From NCBI RefSeq assembly GCF_030036535.1, contig NZ_CP080387.1, positions 682,001 through 746,000 of the forward strand: a DNA stretch of 64,000 nucleotides, read 5' to 3'. Under the pieces are notes generated by a model. It was not told the DNA's origin. It searched no databases and saw nothing but the letters and a program-made list of their open reading frames with translations. The stretch comes from Agrobacterium cucumeris. Its GTDB lineage: Bacteria > Pseudomonadota > Alphaproteobacteria > Rhizobiales > Rhizobiaceae. Made by a program: the position numbers and the translations under genes. Positions within the stretch are counted from its first letter, which is position 1; each line of letters starts with the position of its first letter. Of the stretch, positions 44,179 through 52,918 are shown one piece after another.

Positions 44179-46515
44179 TCAATGCACCGTCCCGCAATGC
44201 CCCGCCACATGCGGAATAATGATCGTCACCACCGTGCCACGACCCTCACACGAGCGGATCTTCATCGTCCCCCCATGCAGCTTCACGAGCGAGCGGGAAA
44301 TGGCAAGCCCGAGGCCTGAGCCGCCCTGGCTCTTGGCATATTGGCTCTGCACCTGCTCAAAGGGTTGGCCGATCTTTTCCAAAGCCTGGGTGGGAATGCC
44401 AATGCCGGTATCGGCGATGGTGAGGATCATCGCGGCCTCGTGCACATGGGTGCGCAGCGCGATGCGGCCGCCATCACCGGTGAATTTCACGGCGTTTGAC
44501 AGCAGGTTGAGCATGATCTGCTTCATGGCGCGGCGGTCGCCCTGCATCGTCAGCCCGGCGCAGACCTTCTGCTGCACGGTGATGTTCTTCTGTTCAGCCT
44601 GAATGGCGGTCAGACGCAGGGTTTCCTCGATCAGCGGCGCGAGATCGATGGTCTCGCGGTTGATGCGCATATGGCCCGCCTCGATCTTCGACATGTCGAG
44701 AATATCGTTGATGACGTTCAAGAGGTGCTTGCCGCTGTCATGGATATCGCGGGCATATTCGGAATATTTCGGCGAACCGACCGGCCCGAACATCTCGTTT
44801 TGCAGGATTTCGGAAAAGCCGAGAATGGCGTTGAGCGGCGTGCGCAGCTCATGGCTCATATTGGCGAGGAATTCGGATTTCGCCCGGTTGGCGGCCTGGG
44901 CGCGCTCTTTTTCGGCAAGGTAATTGGCGTTGGCGTCGGAAAGCTCGGTCTTCTGCCGCTCCAGCTTGTGCTGTGAGGCGGAGAGGTCGCCGATGGTCGC
45001 CATCAGCCGGCGCTCGGAATCGCGCAGCCGTTCCTGATGGCGCTTGAGCAACGTGATGTCGGTGCCGACGGAAACGAGGCCGCCATCATGGGTGCGGCGC
45101 TCATTGATCTGCAGCCAGCGCTCGTCGGCCAACTGCACTTCCGTGGTGCGCGACAGACCGGACTGGTCGGCATCGGCAACACGACGCTCCACCACGGGGC
45201 GGGCTGCGGCCGCATGCACGGTGCTTTTTTCGGTGCCGGCCACCAGCACGCTGTCAGGCAGGCCATAGGCCTTCTGATAGTGGGTGTTGCACATCACCAG
45301 ACGGTCATTCTTGTCCCATAGCACGAAGGCTTCCGAAGTGGATTCGATCGCGTCGGCAAGACGCTGGTCGGCCTCGGCGTAACGCTGGGCGAGGCGATGC
45401 TGTTCGGTGACATCCATGGCGATGCCGATGACGCGCGGGCCGTTATTGGTGCGGATGACCTGGGCGCGGGCGCGCAGCCAGACATAATGGCCCTTGGCGT
45501 GGCGCATGCGGAAAATCTGGTCGATCTGGCGCAGATTGCCGCAACCGACGGCGCGGGCCAGTTCATAGAGATTGCCGTCTTCGGAATGCATCATTCGGGC
45601 GGCATCGGAAAAGGACAGTGGTGCAGCCTTGGGCGGCATGCCCAGAATTTCGTAAAGCGAACCGGACCAGAACATGCGGCGTGAGGAAAGATCGAAATCC
45701 CACAACCCGCAGCGGCCGCGCGACAGCGCCGTTTCCACGCGCAGGTTGGATTCGGCGAAGATGTCGTCAGCGTCGCGGGCGCGCTTCACCTGCATGTAAT
45801 AGGCGTAGAGCACCACGAGCAGGATCGAGGAAATGCCGGCAAACAGCGTGACGTTCATGGCGATTTCGCTGCGCCAGAAGGAGCGGATCGGCTGCAGCGA
45901 ACGCGCCGCGATGACCATCGCGCCATCATCGCCGAAGGGGATCATCGTCGCATAATGCTGCTGGCCGTCAATATTGGTTTCGATGGTGCCGGGTGCGCCG
46001 GGAAAACGCTGCACGATGGCGATTTCCGGAAGCAACGCGGGAAGCGACGTGCCGATATAAAGCATCGCTTCCTTGCCGGCGCCGGCAAAAATCCGGCCAT
46101 TGCTGCCGGAGAGCAGCACCATGGTGCCATCGGCAAGGCTGCCGGAGGGTAGCGCCGAAACGAGGCTTGCTTCCGCGCGGGCGCGGTCCTGCGCGGGAAA
46201 GACGGTGCCGTTGTTGAGAAGGGCCGCCTTGGCGGTCAGCGCCGTCAGCGCCGTCGAGTGGCGGGCGGCCTCTTCCATGCGGCTGTATTCGGCAACGATG
46301 CCGAGCATGCGCGAGGCCGCGACGACGACCAGAAAGGCGAGGATGAGAATGGGTATCAGCCGCTTCAACAGCGTCTCGACCTGCGGCGCCGGGCGGTCGG
46401 AGCCATTCATCAAACCCATCAGGTCGCTGGAGAGCTTCTCGCCCCAGGCCGCAAGATCAGAAAATTTGGCATACGGCCGCTCATCGCCCGCAGTCGCCCG
46501 CCGCACGTTCGTCAT
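44179..46515 (-). CDS. PleC/PdhS-like hybrid-free sensor histidine kinase, cell-cycle type
   Basis: The 778-residue kinase has membrane helices at about residues 50-72 and 218-240, a periplasmic loop, two PAS-like domains (about 265-395 and 400-520), a coiled coil, and a HisKA domain with the PleC/DivJ/PdhS-type sequence NMSHELRTPLNAILGFSEI, FGPVGSPKYSEYARDIHDSG and NDILDMSKIEAGHM. Boxes for ATP binding are NLLSNAVKFT, IADTGIGIP and GSGLGLAISRSL. The PleC family controls DivK phosphorylation and asymmetric division. It is convergent with glnE. PleC is the likeliest identity but a paralogue is possible. Confidence 0.87.
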   Translation of the reverse strand: MTNVRRATAGDERPYAKFSDLAAWGEKLSSDLMGLMNGSDRPAPQVETLLKRLIPILILAFLVVVAASRMLGIVAEYSRMEEAARHSTALTALTAKAALLNNGTVFPAQDRARAEASLVSALPSGSLADGTMVLLSGSNGRIFAGAGKEAMLYIGTSLPALLPEIAIVQRFPGAPGTIETNIDGQQHYATMIPFGDDGAMVIAARSLQPIRSFWRSEIAMNVTLFAGISSILLVVLYAYYMQVKRARDADDIFAESNLRVETALSRGRCGLWDFDLSSRRMFWSGSLYEILGMPPKAAPLSFSDAARMMHSEDGNLYELARAVGCGNLRQIDQIFRMRHAKGHYVWLRARAQVIRTNNGPRVIGIAMDVTEQHRLAQRYAEADQRLADAIESTSEAFVLWDKNDRLVMCNTHYQKAYGLPDSVLVAGTEKSTVHAAAARPVVERRVADADQSGLSRTTEVQLADERWLQINERRTHDGGLVSVGTDITLLKRHQERLRDSERRLMATIGDLSASQHKLERQKTELSDANANYLAEKERAQAANRAKSEFLANMSHELRTPLNAILGFSEILQNEMFGPVGSPKYSEYARDIHDSGKHLLNVINDILDMSKIEAGHMRINRETIDLAPLIEETLRLTAIQAEQKNITVQQKVCAGLTMQGDRRAMKQIMLNLLSNAVKFTGDGGRIALRTHVHEAAMILTIADTGIGIPTQALEKIGQPFEQVQSQYAKSQGGSGLGLAISRSLVKLHGGTMKIRSCEGRGTVVTIIIPHVAGHCGTVH

Positions 46516-46753
46516 TGTCCCGCCTTTGTGATGTCCCCATGATTCGAAGCGCCGCCGCTCGAATATGGCTAGTGAATCAAATGCGATTCGCCCTGTCCAG
46601 AGGCAAAAGTTAAAAGAATTTTAACCCCTTGAACCGACTCCGTATTTTTTCGGGACGGTTTCTCCCAGCCCCGTCGAACTCGGGAATTATGAGTGAAATC
46701 AGTGAGCCGGCGCTAGAATACCGGCTGTCGCGGGAGGCGGGGGGAAGCGGCTT

Positions 46754-47074
46754 TCAGATACCGTCGAAAGCGTCGAGAGCCGGGCCAAGCGCGCCGACGA
46801 CGCCGTTTCCGGCGGCCGGCAGACCGGTCAGCACCGCGCTGATGATATCCTCACGGCTTGCGCCACGCGCCTTGGCTTCCATGACATGAAAGGCGATACC
46901 GCTTTCAAGGCGCAGCGCGGCCAGAATGCCGATATAGATCAGGCTCTGGGTCTTCACATCAAGCGTGGATGCCACACCCAGTTTCTGCACGGCCTGAAGC
47001 CATGCCGCATTGTGGGCGGGAGCGTCCATCATGAAGCGCTGAAACGAAGCGCTGGCCTTGGACATGTCGGTCAT
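46754..47074 (-). CDS. Carboxymuconolactone decarboxylase family protein
   Basis: The 106-residue small helical protein has the AhpD/CMD fold pattern IYIGILAALRLESGIAFHVM and ARGASREDIISAVLTGLPAA. It lacks the CxxC of the AhpD peroxidase branch, so a hydroperoxidase role is not supported; the function is unknown. An ATG at 47074 is preceded by AAGGAATT. Confidence 0.88.
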   Translation of the reverse strand: MTDMSKASASFQRFMMDAPAHNAAWLQAVQKLGVASTLDVKTQSLIYIGILAALRLESGIAFHVMEAKARGASREDIISAVLTGLPAAGNGVVGALGPALDAFDGI

Positions 47075-47210
47075 CTGCAATTCCTTTCTGCTGCCGGGCC
47101 GGTTCTGGCCCCTTGAGACCATCATGTTGCGCAATGCGTTACGCCGCCTTGATGGATATCAAGACGGCGTATCGGCATGTTCAAAATGGTGGCAAACCAG
47201 AAGCTTGCGG

Positions 47211-49859
47211 TTAGCCTTTCAGGATACGCCCGACAATGTCGCTCACATCCGTGGACAGGCCCTTGGCGTCGGAAATCGTCGACAGTGCGGCCTTCGCGTG
47301 TTCGGCGCGGCTCGCCTCCAGAGACCGCCATGAACGCATGGAGGTGAGAATGCGCGCGGCAAGCTGCGGGTTGCGCTTGTCGATGGCGATGATCTGCTCC
47401 GCCAGGAATCGATAGGCGGCGCCGTCTGCGCGGTGGAAGCCGGTGGGGTTGGCAAAGGCAAGCGTTCCGACCAGCGAACGCACCCGGTTCGGATTGGTGG
47501 CGATGAAATGTTTCGATTTCATCAGCGCCTTGATGCGATCAAGCGCGCCGTCGCCGGGAATGGCGGCCTGCAGCGAGAACCACTTGTCGAGAACAAGCGC
47601 ATTGTCGGCGAAGCGCGTTTCGAAAGCTGTAAGCGCTTCTTTCGTCTCGGCACTGTCGGGGAAACGCTGGGTCAATACGCTGAGCGCATGTGCGAGATCG
47701 GTCATGTTGGTGGCGTCGGCATAGGCTTTTGCCGCGCGGGCAGGGGTCTCCTCGGCAAAGGCAAGGAAGCTGAGCGCGCCATTACGAAGCGAACGGCGTC
47801 CGGCACTGTCCGCATCCGGACTGTAGGCCTCGCCGTTACCCGACGCTTCCGCGAGCTGCCTGAAGGTTTCAAGCCCGGCCGTTGCGATCGCCTTTATCGT
47901 GGCGTTGCGCGCCTTGTGAATGGCGTCCGGATCGGTATTGCCACCCAGTTCGCGGGCGATATCCGTTTCGCTTGGCAGCGCCAGCGCCTGTGCGCGGAAA
48001 GCGGGCTCGAGCGAGGAATCGCCGACGATTTCAATAAGCGTTGCGATGAGCTCGGCGTCCGTGCGCACTTCACCGCCATTCTGCACCGCTTTGGTGGCGG
48101 CAATCAGTGCTGGCAAGGCAAGATCGGTCAGCGCCTGAAAACGGGCAAACATATCCGTCTCGTGCCGGGCGATCTGCACCAGATCGGCGGCATTCTGCTC
48201 GAAATGCAGATTAACCGGCGCCGAGAAGCTGCGATTGATCGACAGCACGGGCCGCGAGGAAATGCCGGAGAAGGAGAAGGTCTGGTTGCGCTCGGTCAGG
48301 TGCAGCACGCCAGCCCGATATTCGCCGCCGGCGACTGCCTGTGGCTCGGCGATCTGACCATTGTCGAGAATAAGCGCCAGCGACAGCGGAATGTGCCGTG
48401 GCTGTTTTACCGGCTGGCCGGGTGTCGGCGCCACGGTCTGTTCCAGCGTCAGGCTGAACGTCGCCTTGCCGGCATCATAAGCGGAGGAGACGGAGACCAG
48501 CGGCGTGCCGGCCTCGGTGTACCATAGCGAAAACTGCGACAGATCGCGGCCGCTGGCATCGGCAAAGCTCTTGACGAAATCTTCAACCGTCGCGGCTTCG
48601 CCGTCATGACGTTCGAAATAAAGGTCCATGCCCTTCTTGAAATCGTCAGCACCGAGGATCGTGGCGATCATGCGGGTGACTTCGGCACCCTTTTCATAAA
48701 CGGTCGTCGTGTAGAAATTGTTGATTTCGCGATAGGTATCGGGACGCGGCGGATGCGCCAGCGGACCGGAATCCTCCGGAAACTGCTCCGATTTCAGATG
48801 GCGTACATCGGCGATGCGCTTGACCGGGCGCGAGCGCATGTCGGCGGAAAACTCCTGATCGCGATAAACCGTCAGGCCTTCCTTCAGGCACAGCTGGAAC
48901 CAGTCGCGGCAGGTGATGCGGTTGCCGGTCCAATTGTGGAAATATTCATGCGCGATGATGCGCTCGATATTGGCGTAATCCGCGTCAGAGGCGGTTTCCG
49001 GGTCAGCCAGCACGAATTTGTCGTTGAAGACGTTGAGACCCTTGTTCTCCATCGCCCCCATGTTGAAATCGGATACGGCGACGATCATGAAGATATCGAG
49101 GTCGTATTCGCGGCCGAAACGCTCTTCGTCCCACTTCATCGAACGCTTCAGCGCGTCCATGGCATAGGCCGCACGCGGCTCCTTGCCGTGCTCGACATAA
49201 ATCTTCAGCGCCACTTCACGACCGGAGACGGTGGTAAACCTGTCTTCCACCACGCCGAGATCACCGGCGACGAGCGCAAAGAGATAGCTCGGTTTCGGAT
49301 GCGGATCGAACCAGGCGGCAAAGTGACGGCCCTCGTCGTAATTGCCGCCGCCGAGGAAATTGCCGTTCGACAACAGCAGCGGGTTGCCTTCCTTCGCCGC
49401 GATGATCGTCACTGTATAGGGCGCCAGAACATCCGGGCGGTCGGGGAAATAGGTGATGCGGCGGAAACCTTCCGCCTCGCATTGGGTGCAATAAACGCCA
49501 TTGGTGCGGTAAAGCCCCATCAGCTGCGTATTGACCTGCGGATTGATGTAATTGGTGACGCAGATCTCGAAGGGCGTTTCCGCCGGCAGATCACGGATAG
49601 TCAGGCTGTCGGGCGTAGCGTCATATTGGCTGGCAGGGATCTCGACCTGATCGAGCAGCAGGCCCGAAAGCGTCAGCTCATCACCATCGAGAACAAGCGG
49701 TGCCTGGGAATCGGCGCCTTCGCGTCGGTGAAAGATCAGACGGGCTTCGACCTTGGTATTCTTGGGGTCGAGTTCGAAGGTGAGATCCACCCGCTCCAGA
49801 ACGAAATCGGTGGGGCGGTAATCTGCCAGGTGAACGATCTGGCCCGTGTCTGTTCGCAT
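47211..49859 (-). CDS. pepN: Aminopeptidase N, M1 family
   Basis: The 882-residue enzyme has the GAMEN exopeptidase motif in DFNMGAMENKGLNVFN and the zinc motif HEYFHNWTGNRIT with a distant Glu (LKEGLTVYRDQEF). It removes N-terminal residues from peptides, in the cytoplasm. Length and motifs match the proteobacterial PepN family. It stands alone; the gap on its 5' side (about 445 bases) is described separately. Confidence 0.96.
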   Translation of the reverse strand: MRTDTGQIVHLADYRPTDFVLERVDLTFELDPKNTKVEARLIFHRREGADSQAPLVLDGDELTLSGLLLDQVEIPASQYDATPDSLTIRDLPAETPFEICVTNYINPQVNTQLMGLYRTNGVYCTQCEAEGFRRITYFPDRPDVLAPYTVTIIAAKEGNPLLLSNGNFLGGGNYDEGRHFAAWFDPHPKPSYLFALVAGDLGVVEDRFTTVSGREVALKIYVEHGKEPRAAYAMDALKRSMKWDEERFGREYDLDIFMIVAVSDFNMGAMENKGLNVFNDKFVLADPETASDADYANIERIIAHEYFHNWTGNRITCRDWFQLCLKEGLTVYRDQEFSADMRSRPVKRIADVRHLKSEQFPEDSGPLAHPPRPDTYREINNFYTTTVYEKGAEVTRMIATILGADDFKKGMDLYFERHDGEAATVEDFVKSFADASGRDLSQFSLWYTEAGTPLVSVSSAYDAGKATFSLTLEQTVAPTPGQPVKQPRHIPLSLALILDNGQIAEPQAVAGGEYRAGVLHLTERNQTFSFSGISSRPVLSINRSFSAPVNLHFEQNAADLVQIARHETDMFARFQALTDLALPALIAATKAVQNGGEVRTDAELIATLIEIVGDSSLEPAFRAQALALPSETDIARELGGNTDPDAIHKARNATIKAIATAGLETFRQLAEASGNGEAYSPDADSAGRRSLRNGALSFLAFAEETPARAAKAYADATNMTDLAHALSVLTQRFPDSAETKEALTAFETRFADNALVLDKWFSLQAAIPGDGALDRIKALMKSKHFIATNPNRVRSLVGTLAFANPTGFHRADGAAYRFLAEQIIAIDKRNPQLAARILTSMRSWRSLEASRAEHAKAALSTISDAKGLSTDVSDIVGRILKG

Positions 49860-50304
49860 GACTGTTCCTGAATAACTTAGCGTGGTCTTCCCGCCATCAT
49901 GTCGTCATAAGGCCGGGATGTAAAATAGGTGGAGTATTCGTCACGTTCATGTGCGCATCGGAGGACATTCTGTCCCGCCATAAAGGCTTTACCGGCCATG
50001 CAGACGATCCTCCCCCGCCGCCGGACCCATGGACCATCGCAGCAAATGTTGAACGATTACTGAAATTATATTTTATTTTCTTCAAATTTTAGCGCATGTC
50101 GCTTTGATCTGACGCGAGGCCGAAAACGCGAAAGCAATTCTTTGCCGTCACCAAATCAACCGAATTCATGGGTGAATAACATTTTTTGATGTAAAGGCCG
50201 GGAGGAATGTTCTAGCCTTGCGCAAATCCAATTCCCCTGCGTCGTCCTCCCCGCATGAAAATTTACCGATGGCGTGTTTGCGCAGCCGATATGAGTAACT
50301 GCCA
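49860..50304. other. 445-base gap with an AT-rich centre and a possible small ORF
   Basis: Between the divergent pepN and EamA genes lies a region with an AT-rich core (50060-50091). A 47-codon frame runs 49949-50092 on the plus strand (N-terminus MCASEDILSRHKGF, then a run of five Pro). It has only a weak GGTGGAG 13-19 bases upstream and is not certain. Promoters for both genes must lie here; no clear element was assigned. Confidence 0.4.
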
Positions 50305-51243
50305 ATGAACGCCGAACCGACCAATCCCTTCCGCGGGATCAGCATGAAGCTGGTTTCGGTTGGCTTTTTTCTTGTCATGCAGACCTGTATCAAGGCCGCC
50401 GGTCCCGATGTGCCGGCCGGCCAGATCACCTTCTTCCGCTCCGCCTTCGCCATTATCCCGATTGTCGTTTATCTCGCCTGGCTGCATGCGCTGACCAGCG
50501 CGCTGCACACCAACAATCTTCTCGGCCATTTCAAACGCGGTTTTCTCGGCATCCTCTCCATGGCCTGCGGCTTTTACGGGCTGACCATGCTGCCGCTGCC
50601 GGAGTTTATCGCCATCGGTTATGCATCGCCGCTGCTGGCCGTCGTCTTTGCCGCTTTCATCCTGCATGAGAAGGTGCGCGTCTATCGCTGGAGCGCGGTG
50701 TTCGTCGGCATGATGGGCGTACTGGTGATTTTGTGGCCGAAGATGACGCTTCTGCGCGAAGGCGGCTTTGCCGCCGGTGAGGGCCTGGGGGCGATTGCCG
50801 TGCTGTGTGGCGCGGCGCTGGGCGGCCTGGCGATGATCCAGGTGCGGCAATTGGTCGATACCGAAAAAACGCCGACCATAGTGCTCTATTTTTCGCTCAC
50901 CGCCACCCTGCTGTCGCTGGTGAGCGTGCCCTTCGGCTGGAGCGCGCTGACGATGACGCAGGCCATGCTGTTGATCACCAGCGGCATCTGCGGCGGCGTT
51001 GCGCAAATCTTCCTGACGGAGAGCTACCGCCATGCCGAAGTCTCGGTCATCGCACCCTTCGAATACAGCTCCATCGTCTTCGGGATCGCAGTTTCCTACA
51101 TTCTGTTCGGAGACATCCCCACACTCACCATGCTGATCGGCACGGCGATCGTCATCCTTGCCGGCATATTCATCATCTTCCGAGAGCATCAGCTGGGTCT
51201 GGCAAGACGGGCAGCCCGCAAGGCCTCTACGCCGCAGGGGTGA
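50305..51243 (+). CDS. DMT superfamily (EamA) transporter
   Basis: The 312-residue membrane protein has ten hydrophobic segments arranged as two EamA repeats. The first has FFLVMQTCIKAAGPDVPAGQ and LPEFIAIGYASPLLAVVFAA; the second has AEVSVIAPFEYSSIVFGIAV. Substrates in this family are metabolites such as amino acids, nucleotide precursors or drugs; this member's cargo is unknown. It starts at the ATG 50305 and is divergent from pepN. Confidence 0.9.
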   Translation: MNAEPTNPFRGISMKLVSVGFFLVMQTCIKAAGPDVPAGQITFFRSAFAIIPIVVYLAWLHALTSALHTNNLLGHFKRGFLGILSMACGFYGLTMLPLPEFIAIGYASPLLAVVFAAFILHEKVRVYRWSAVFVGMMGVLVILWPKMTLLREGGFAAGEGLGAIAVLCGAALGGLAMIQVRQLVDTEKTPTIVLYFSLTATLLSLVSVPFGWSALTMTQAMLLITSGICGGVAQIFLTESYRHAEVSVIAPFEYSSIVFGIAVSYILFGDIPTLTMLIGTAIVILAGIFIIFREHQLGLARRAARKASTPQG

Positions 51244-51305
51244 AGTCGCCATTTCCCCGATATGTTCCGTTGAAGTTGATGACGACGGGTATTTCTTCTC
51301 TCGGC

Positions 51306-51391
51306 GTCATCCTCGGCCTGTCCCGAGGATCTGCCAACGTTTTGATTTTGTTGAGGTGATTAGATCCTCGGGTCAAGCCCGAGGATGACGT
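51306..51391. repeat. Inverted repeat element downstream of the EamA gene
   Basis: GTCATCCTCGGCCTGTCCCG near one end and CGGGTCAAGCCCGAGGATGAC near the other make an imperfect palindrome around a 35-base T-rich core. It is a dispersed palindromic unit, distinct from the RIME1 and CCGG-type elements in this window. Confidence 0.7.
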
Positions 51392-51620
51392 CGCGGGAAA
51401 CATTCGTCCCTTGCGCCCTCAATCTCGATGTCATGAGCGTGCAGAAATCTGAACCGGACAACACCACGAAAAGCCCGGGGATGACGTCAGAGTATTTGGC
51501 AAGGCTCTTAACCTCGCCGTCTCTCTCAGCAAAACCACAAAAGCAAAAGGCGCCTTCCCGAAGAAAGACGCCAGCGCGCAATCATATATGTAGACCAGCT
51601 TGATACTGGCCTGAATGCTC

Positions 51621-51812
51621 TCAGCGCTCGCGGAAATCCGCAAAGACAGCCGAAGGACGCGTCACGCGGACCTGCTGCATGGCAGCGCGTGCGGTCATCT
51701 GTTCGTTAGCGGCAGCGCCGAAACGATGGTAACCCTGACTGGAGCGTGGGCCGAGGCCCGCCAGACGGAGCGTTTCAAAGCCGGAATGTACCGGACGAAA
51801 GCGAGTGGTCAT
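51621..51812 (-). CDS. Small hypothetical protein, 63 residues
   Basis: The 63-residue protein starts MTTRFRPVHSGFETLRLAGL and is basic with no membrane segment or known domain. An AAGG about 12 bases upstream of the ATG and GC-rich codon use speak for a real gene. A short 35-codon frame (see findings) ends just upstream on the same strand. It is downstream of and antiparallel to the EamA gene; function unknown. Confidence 0.55.
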   Translation of the reverse strand: MTTRFRPVHSGFETLRLAGLGPRSSQGYHRFGAAANEQMTARAAMQQVRVTRPSAVFADFRER

Positions 51813-51963
51813 TGCCTTGGTTCCTTAAACCGAATTCCTCCCAAGACACTGCGGTATATCGCAGCGCAGCATGGATTCGGCAAGCTGGCCAAATGCGTCG
51901 CTGTTATGCGAATTGCGCATGGCTTTTTTCATAATTCGTTTACACTGAGCAATAATAAGGCAA

Positions 51964-52875
51964 TCAGCCTTGCGTAACCTTGGCCCGAAACGCCAATAAA
52001 TCCTGCCATGCCAATGACTTGGAGGCAGGCGCGTTCAAAAGTTCCTGCGGGTGCAGGCTGGCCAGCGCCGGCAAAACAAGATGTCCGGCTGCGACATCAC
52101 GCCACTGTCCGCGCAGCGTATGGATCGTTCCGGTGCCGCCGAAGAAGAAACGTGCGGTGAAGTTGCCAAGAAGCAACAGGTGTTTCGGCTCCGCCAGCGC
52201 GATCTGGCGCTCGATGAAGGGGCGGCAGATATCCATTTCCGCCTGCGTTGGCGGGCGGTTGCCCGGCGGCCGCCACGGCACGACATTGCCGAGCATGATG
52301 GTGCCGCGTTCAAGGCCGATTGCCGAAAGCATACGGTCGAGCAAAAGCCCGGTCTTGCCGGCAAAGGGCTGGCCTTCGCGGTCGTCATCGGCATCCGGCA
52401 TGGGACCTATGACCATGATGGCGGATGAAGGATCGCCTTCGGTGAAGATCGTGCTGCGCGCGCTGTTCTTGAGATTGCAGCCGCTGAACCCTTCCAGCGC
52501 GGTTTTCAGCTCGGTAAGCGACCTTGCGCTTTCGGCGGCAAAACGCGCTGCCGCCACGGCCTGTTCGTCCGGCATCGCAACATTCTGCTGAACCGCGGGG
52601 GCGGGTGGCGCGCCGCGTGCCGGCGTCTGGCGTTTCGGCTGCTGCTGCGGCGAGTATTGAGGTGTATCGCCGCCGCGTTCCATCGGCCGCTGGCTTGGCT
52701 GGCGCGCGGCTGCGCCCGCCTCCTGTCCCTGCAGCGGCCGGGCAGGGCGGGCGGCGGCAAATTCGGCGAAACGGTCGAGCGGCTGGTCTTCCAGCAGCCA
52801 GTCCACGCCCGCATCCGCATGGAAATGCAGGAGGGCGGCAAGTTCGGCCGGGGAAAGGTCGTGGGCGGCGATCAT
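51964..52875 (-). CDS. Divergent uracil-DNA glycosylase superfamily protein
   Basis: The 303-residue protein has a Pro/Gln-rich N-terminal extension (residues about 40-100) and a C-terminal UDG-fold domain. The latter has AIMVIGPMPDADDDREGQPF (motif A-like, residues about 152-171), GNVVPWRPPGNRPPT and LASLHPQELL (motif B, His). Family 4 members use four Cys for a 4Fe-4S cluster; here only Cys133 and Cys217 remain, the CxxC and one more being replaced (NVVPW). It may excise uracil or another base, or have lost the cluster. See findings. Confidence 0.82.
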   Translation of the reverse strand: MIAAHDLSPAELAALLHFHADAGVDWLLEDQPLDRFAEFAAARPARPLQGQEAGAAARQPSQRPMERGGDTPQYSPQQQPKRQTPARGAPPAPAVQQNVAMPDEQAVAAARFAAESARSLTELKTALEGFSGCNLKNSARSTIFTEGDPSSAIMVIGPMPDADDDREGQPFAGKTGLLLDRMLSAIGLERGTIMLGNVVPWRPPGNRPPTQAEMDICRPFIERQIALAEPKHLLLLGNFTARFFFGGTGTIHTLRGQWRDVAAGHLVLPALASLHPQELLNAPASKSLAWQDLLAFRAKVTQG

Positions 52876-52918
52876 GGGGGGAAATTATCCCATGTTCCCC
52901 GCCCGGGGAACCCGTAAA

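Noticed and set aside
47433..49871. Two plus-strand frames of 364 and 421 codons across pepN
   Set aside because: Shadows of the pepN gene, whose zinc and GAMEN motifs are clear.
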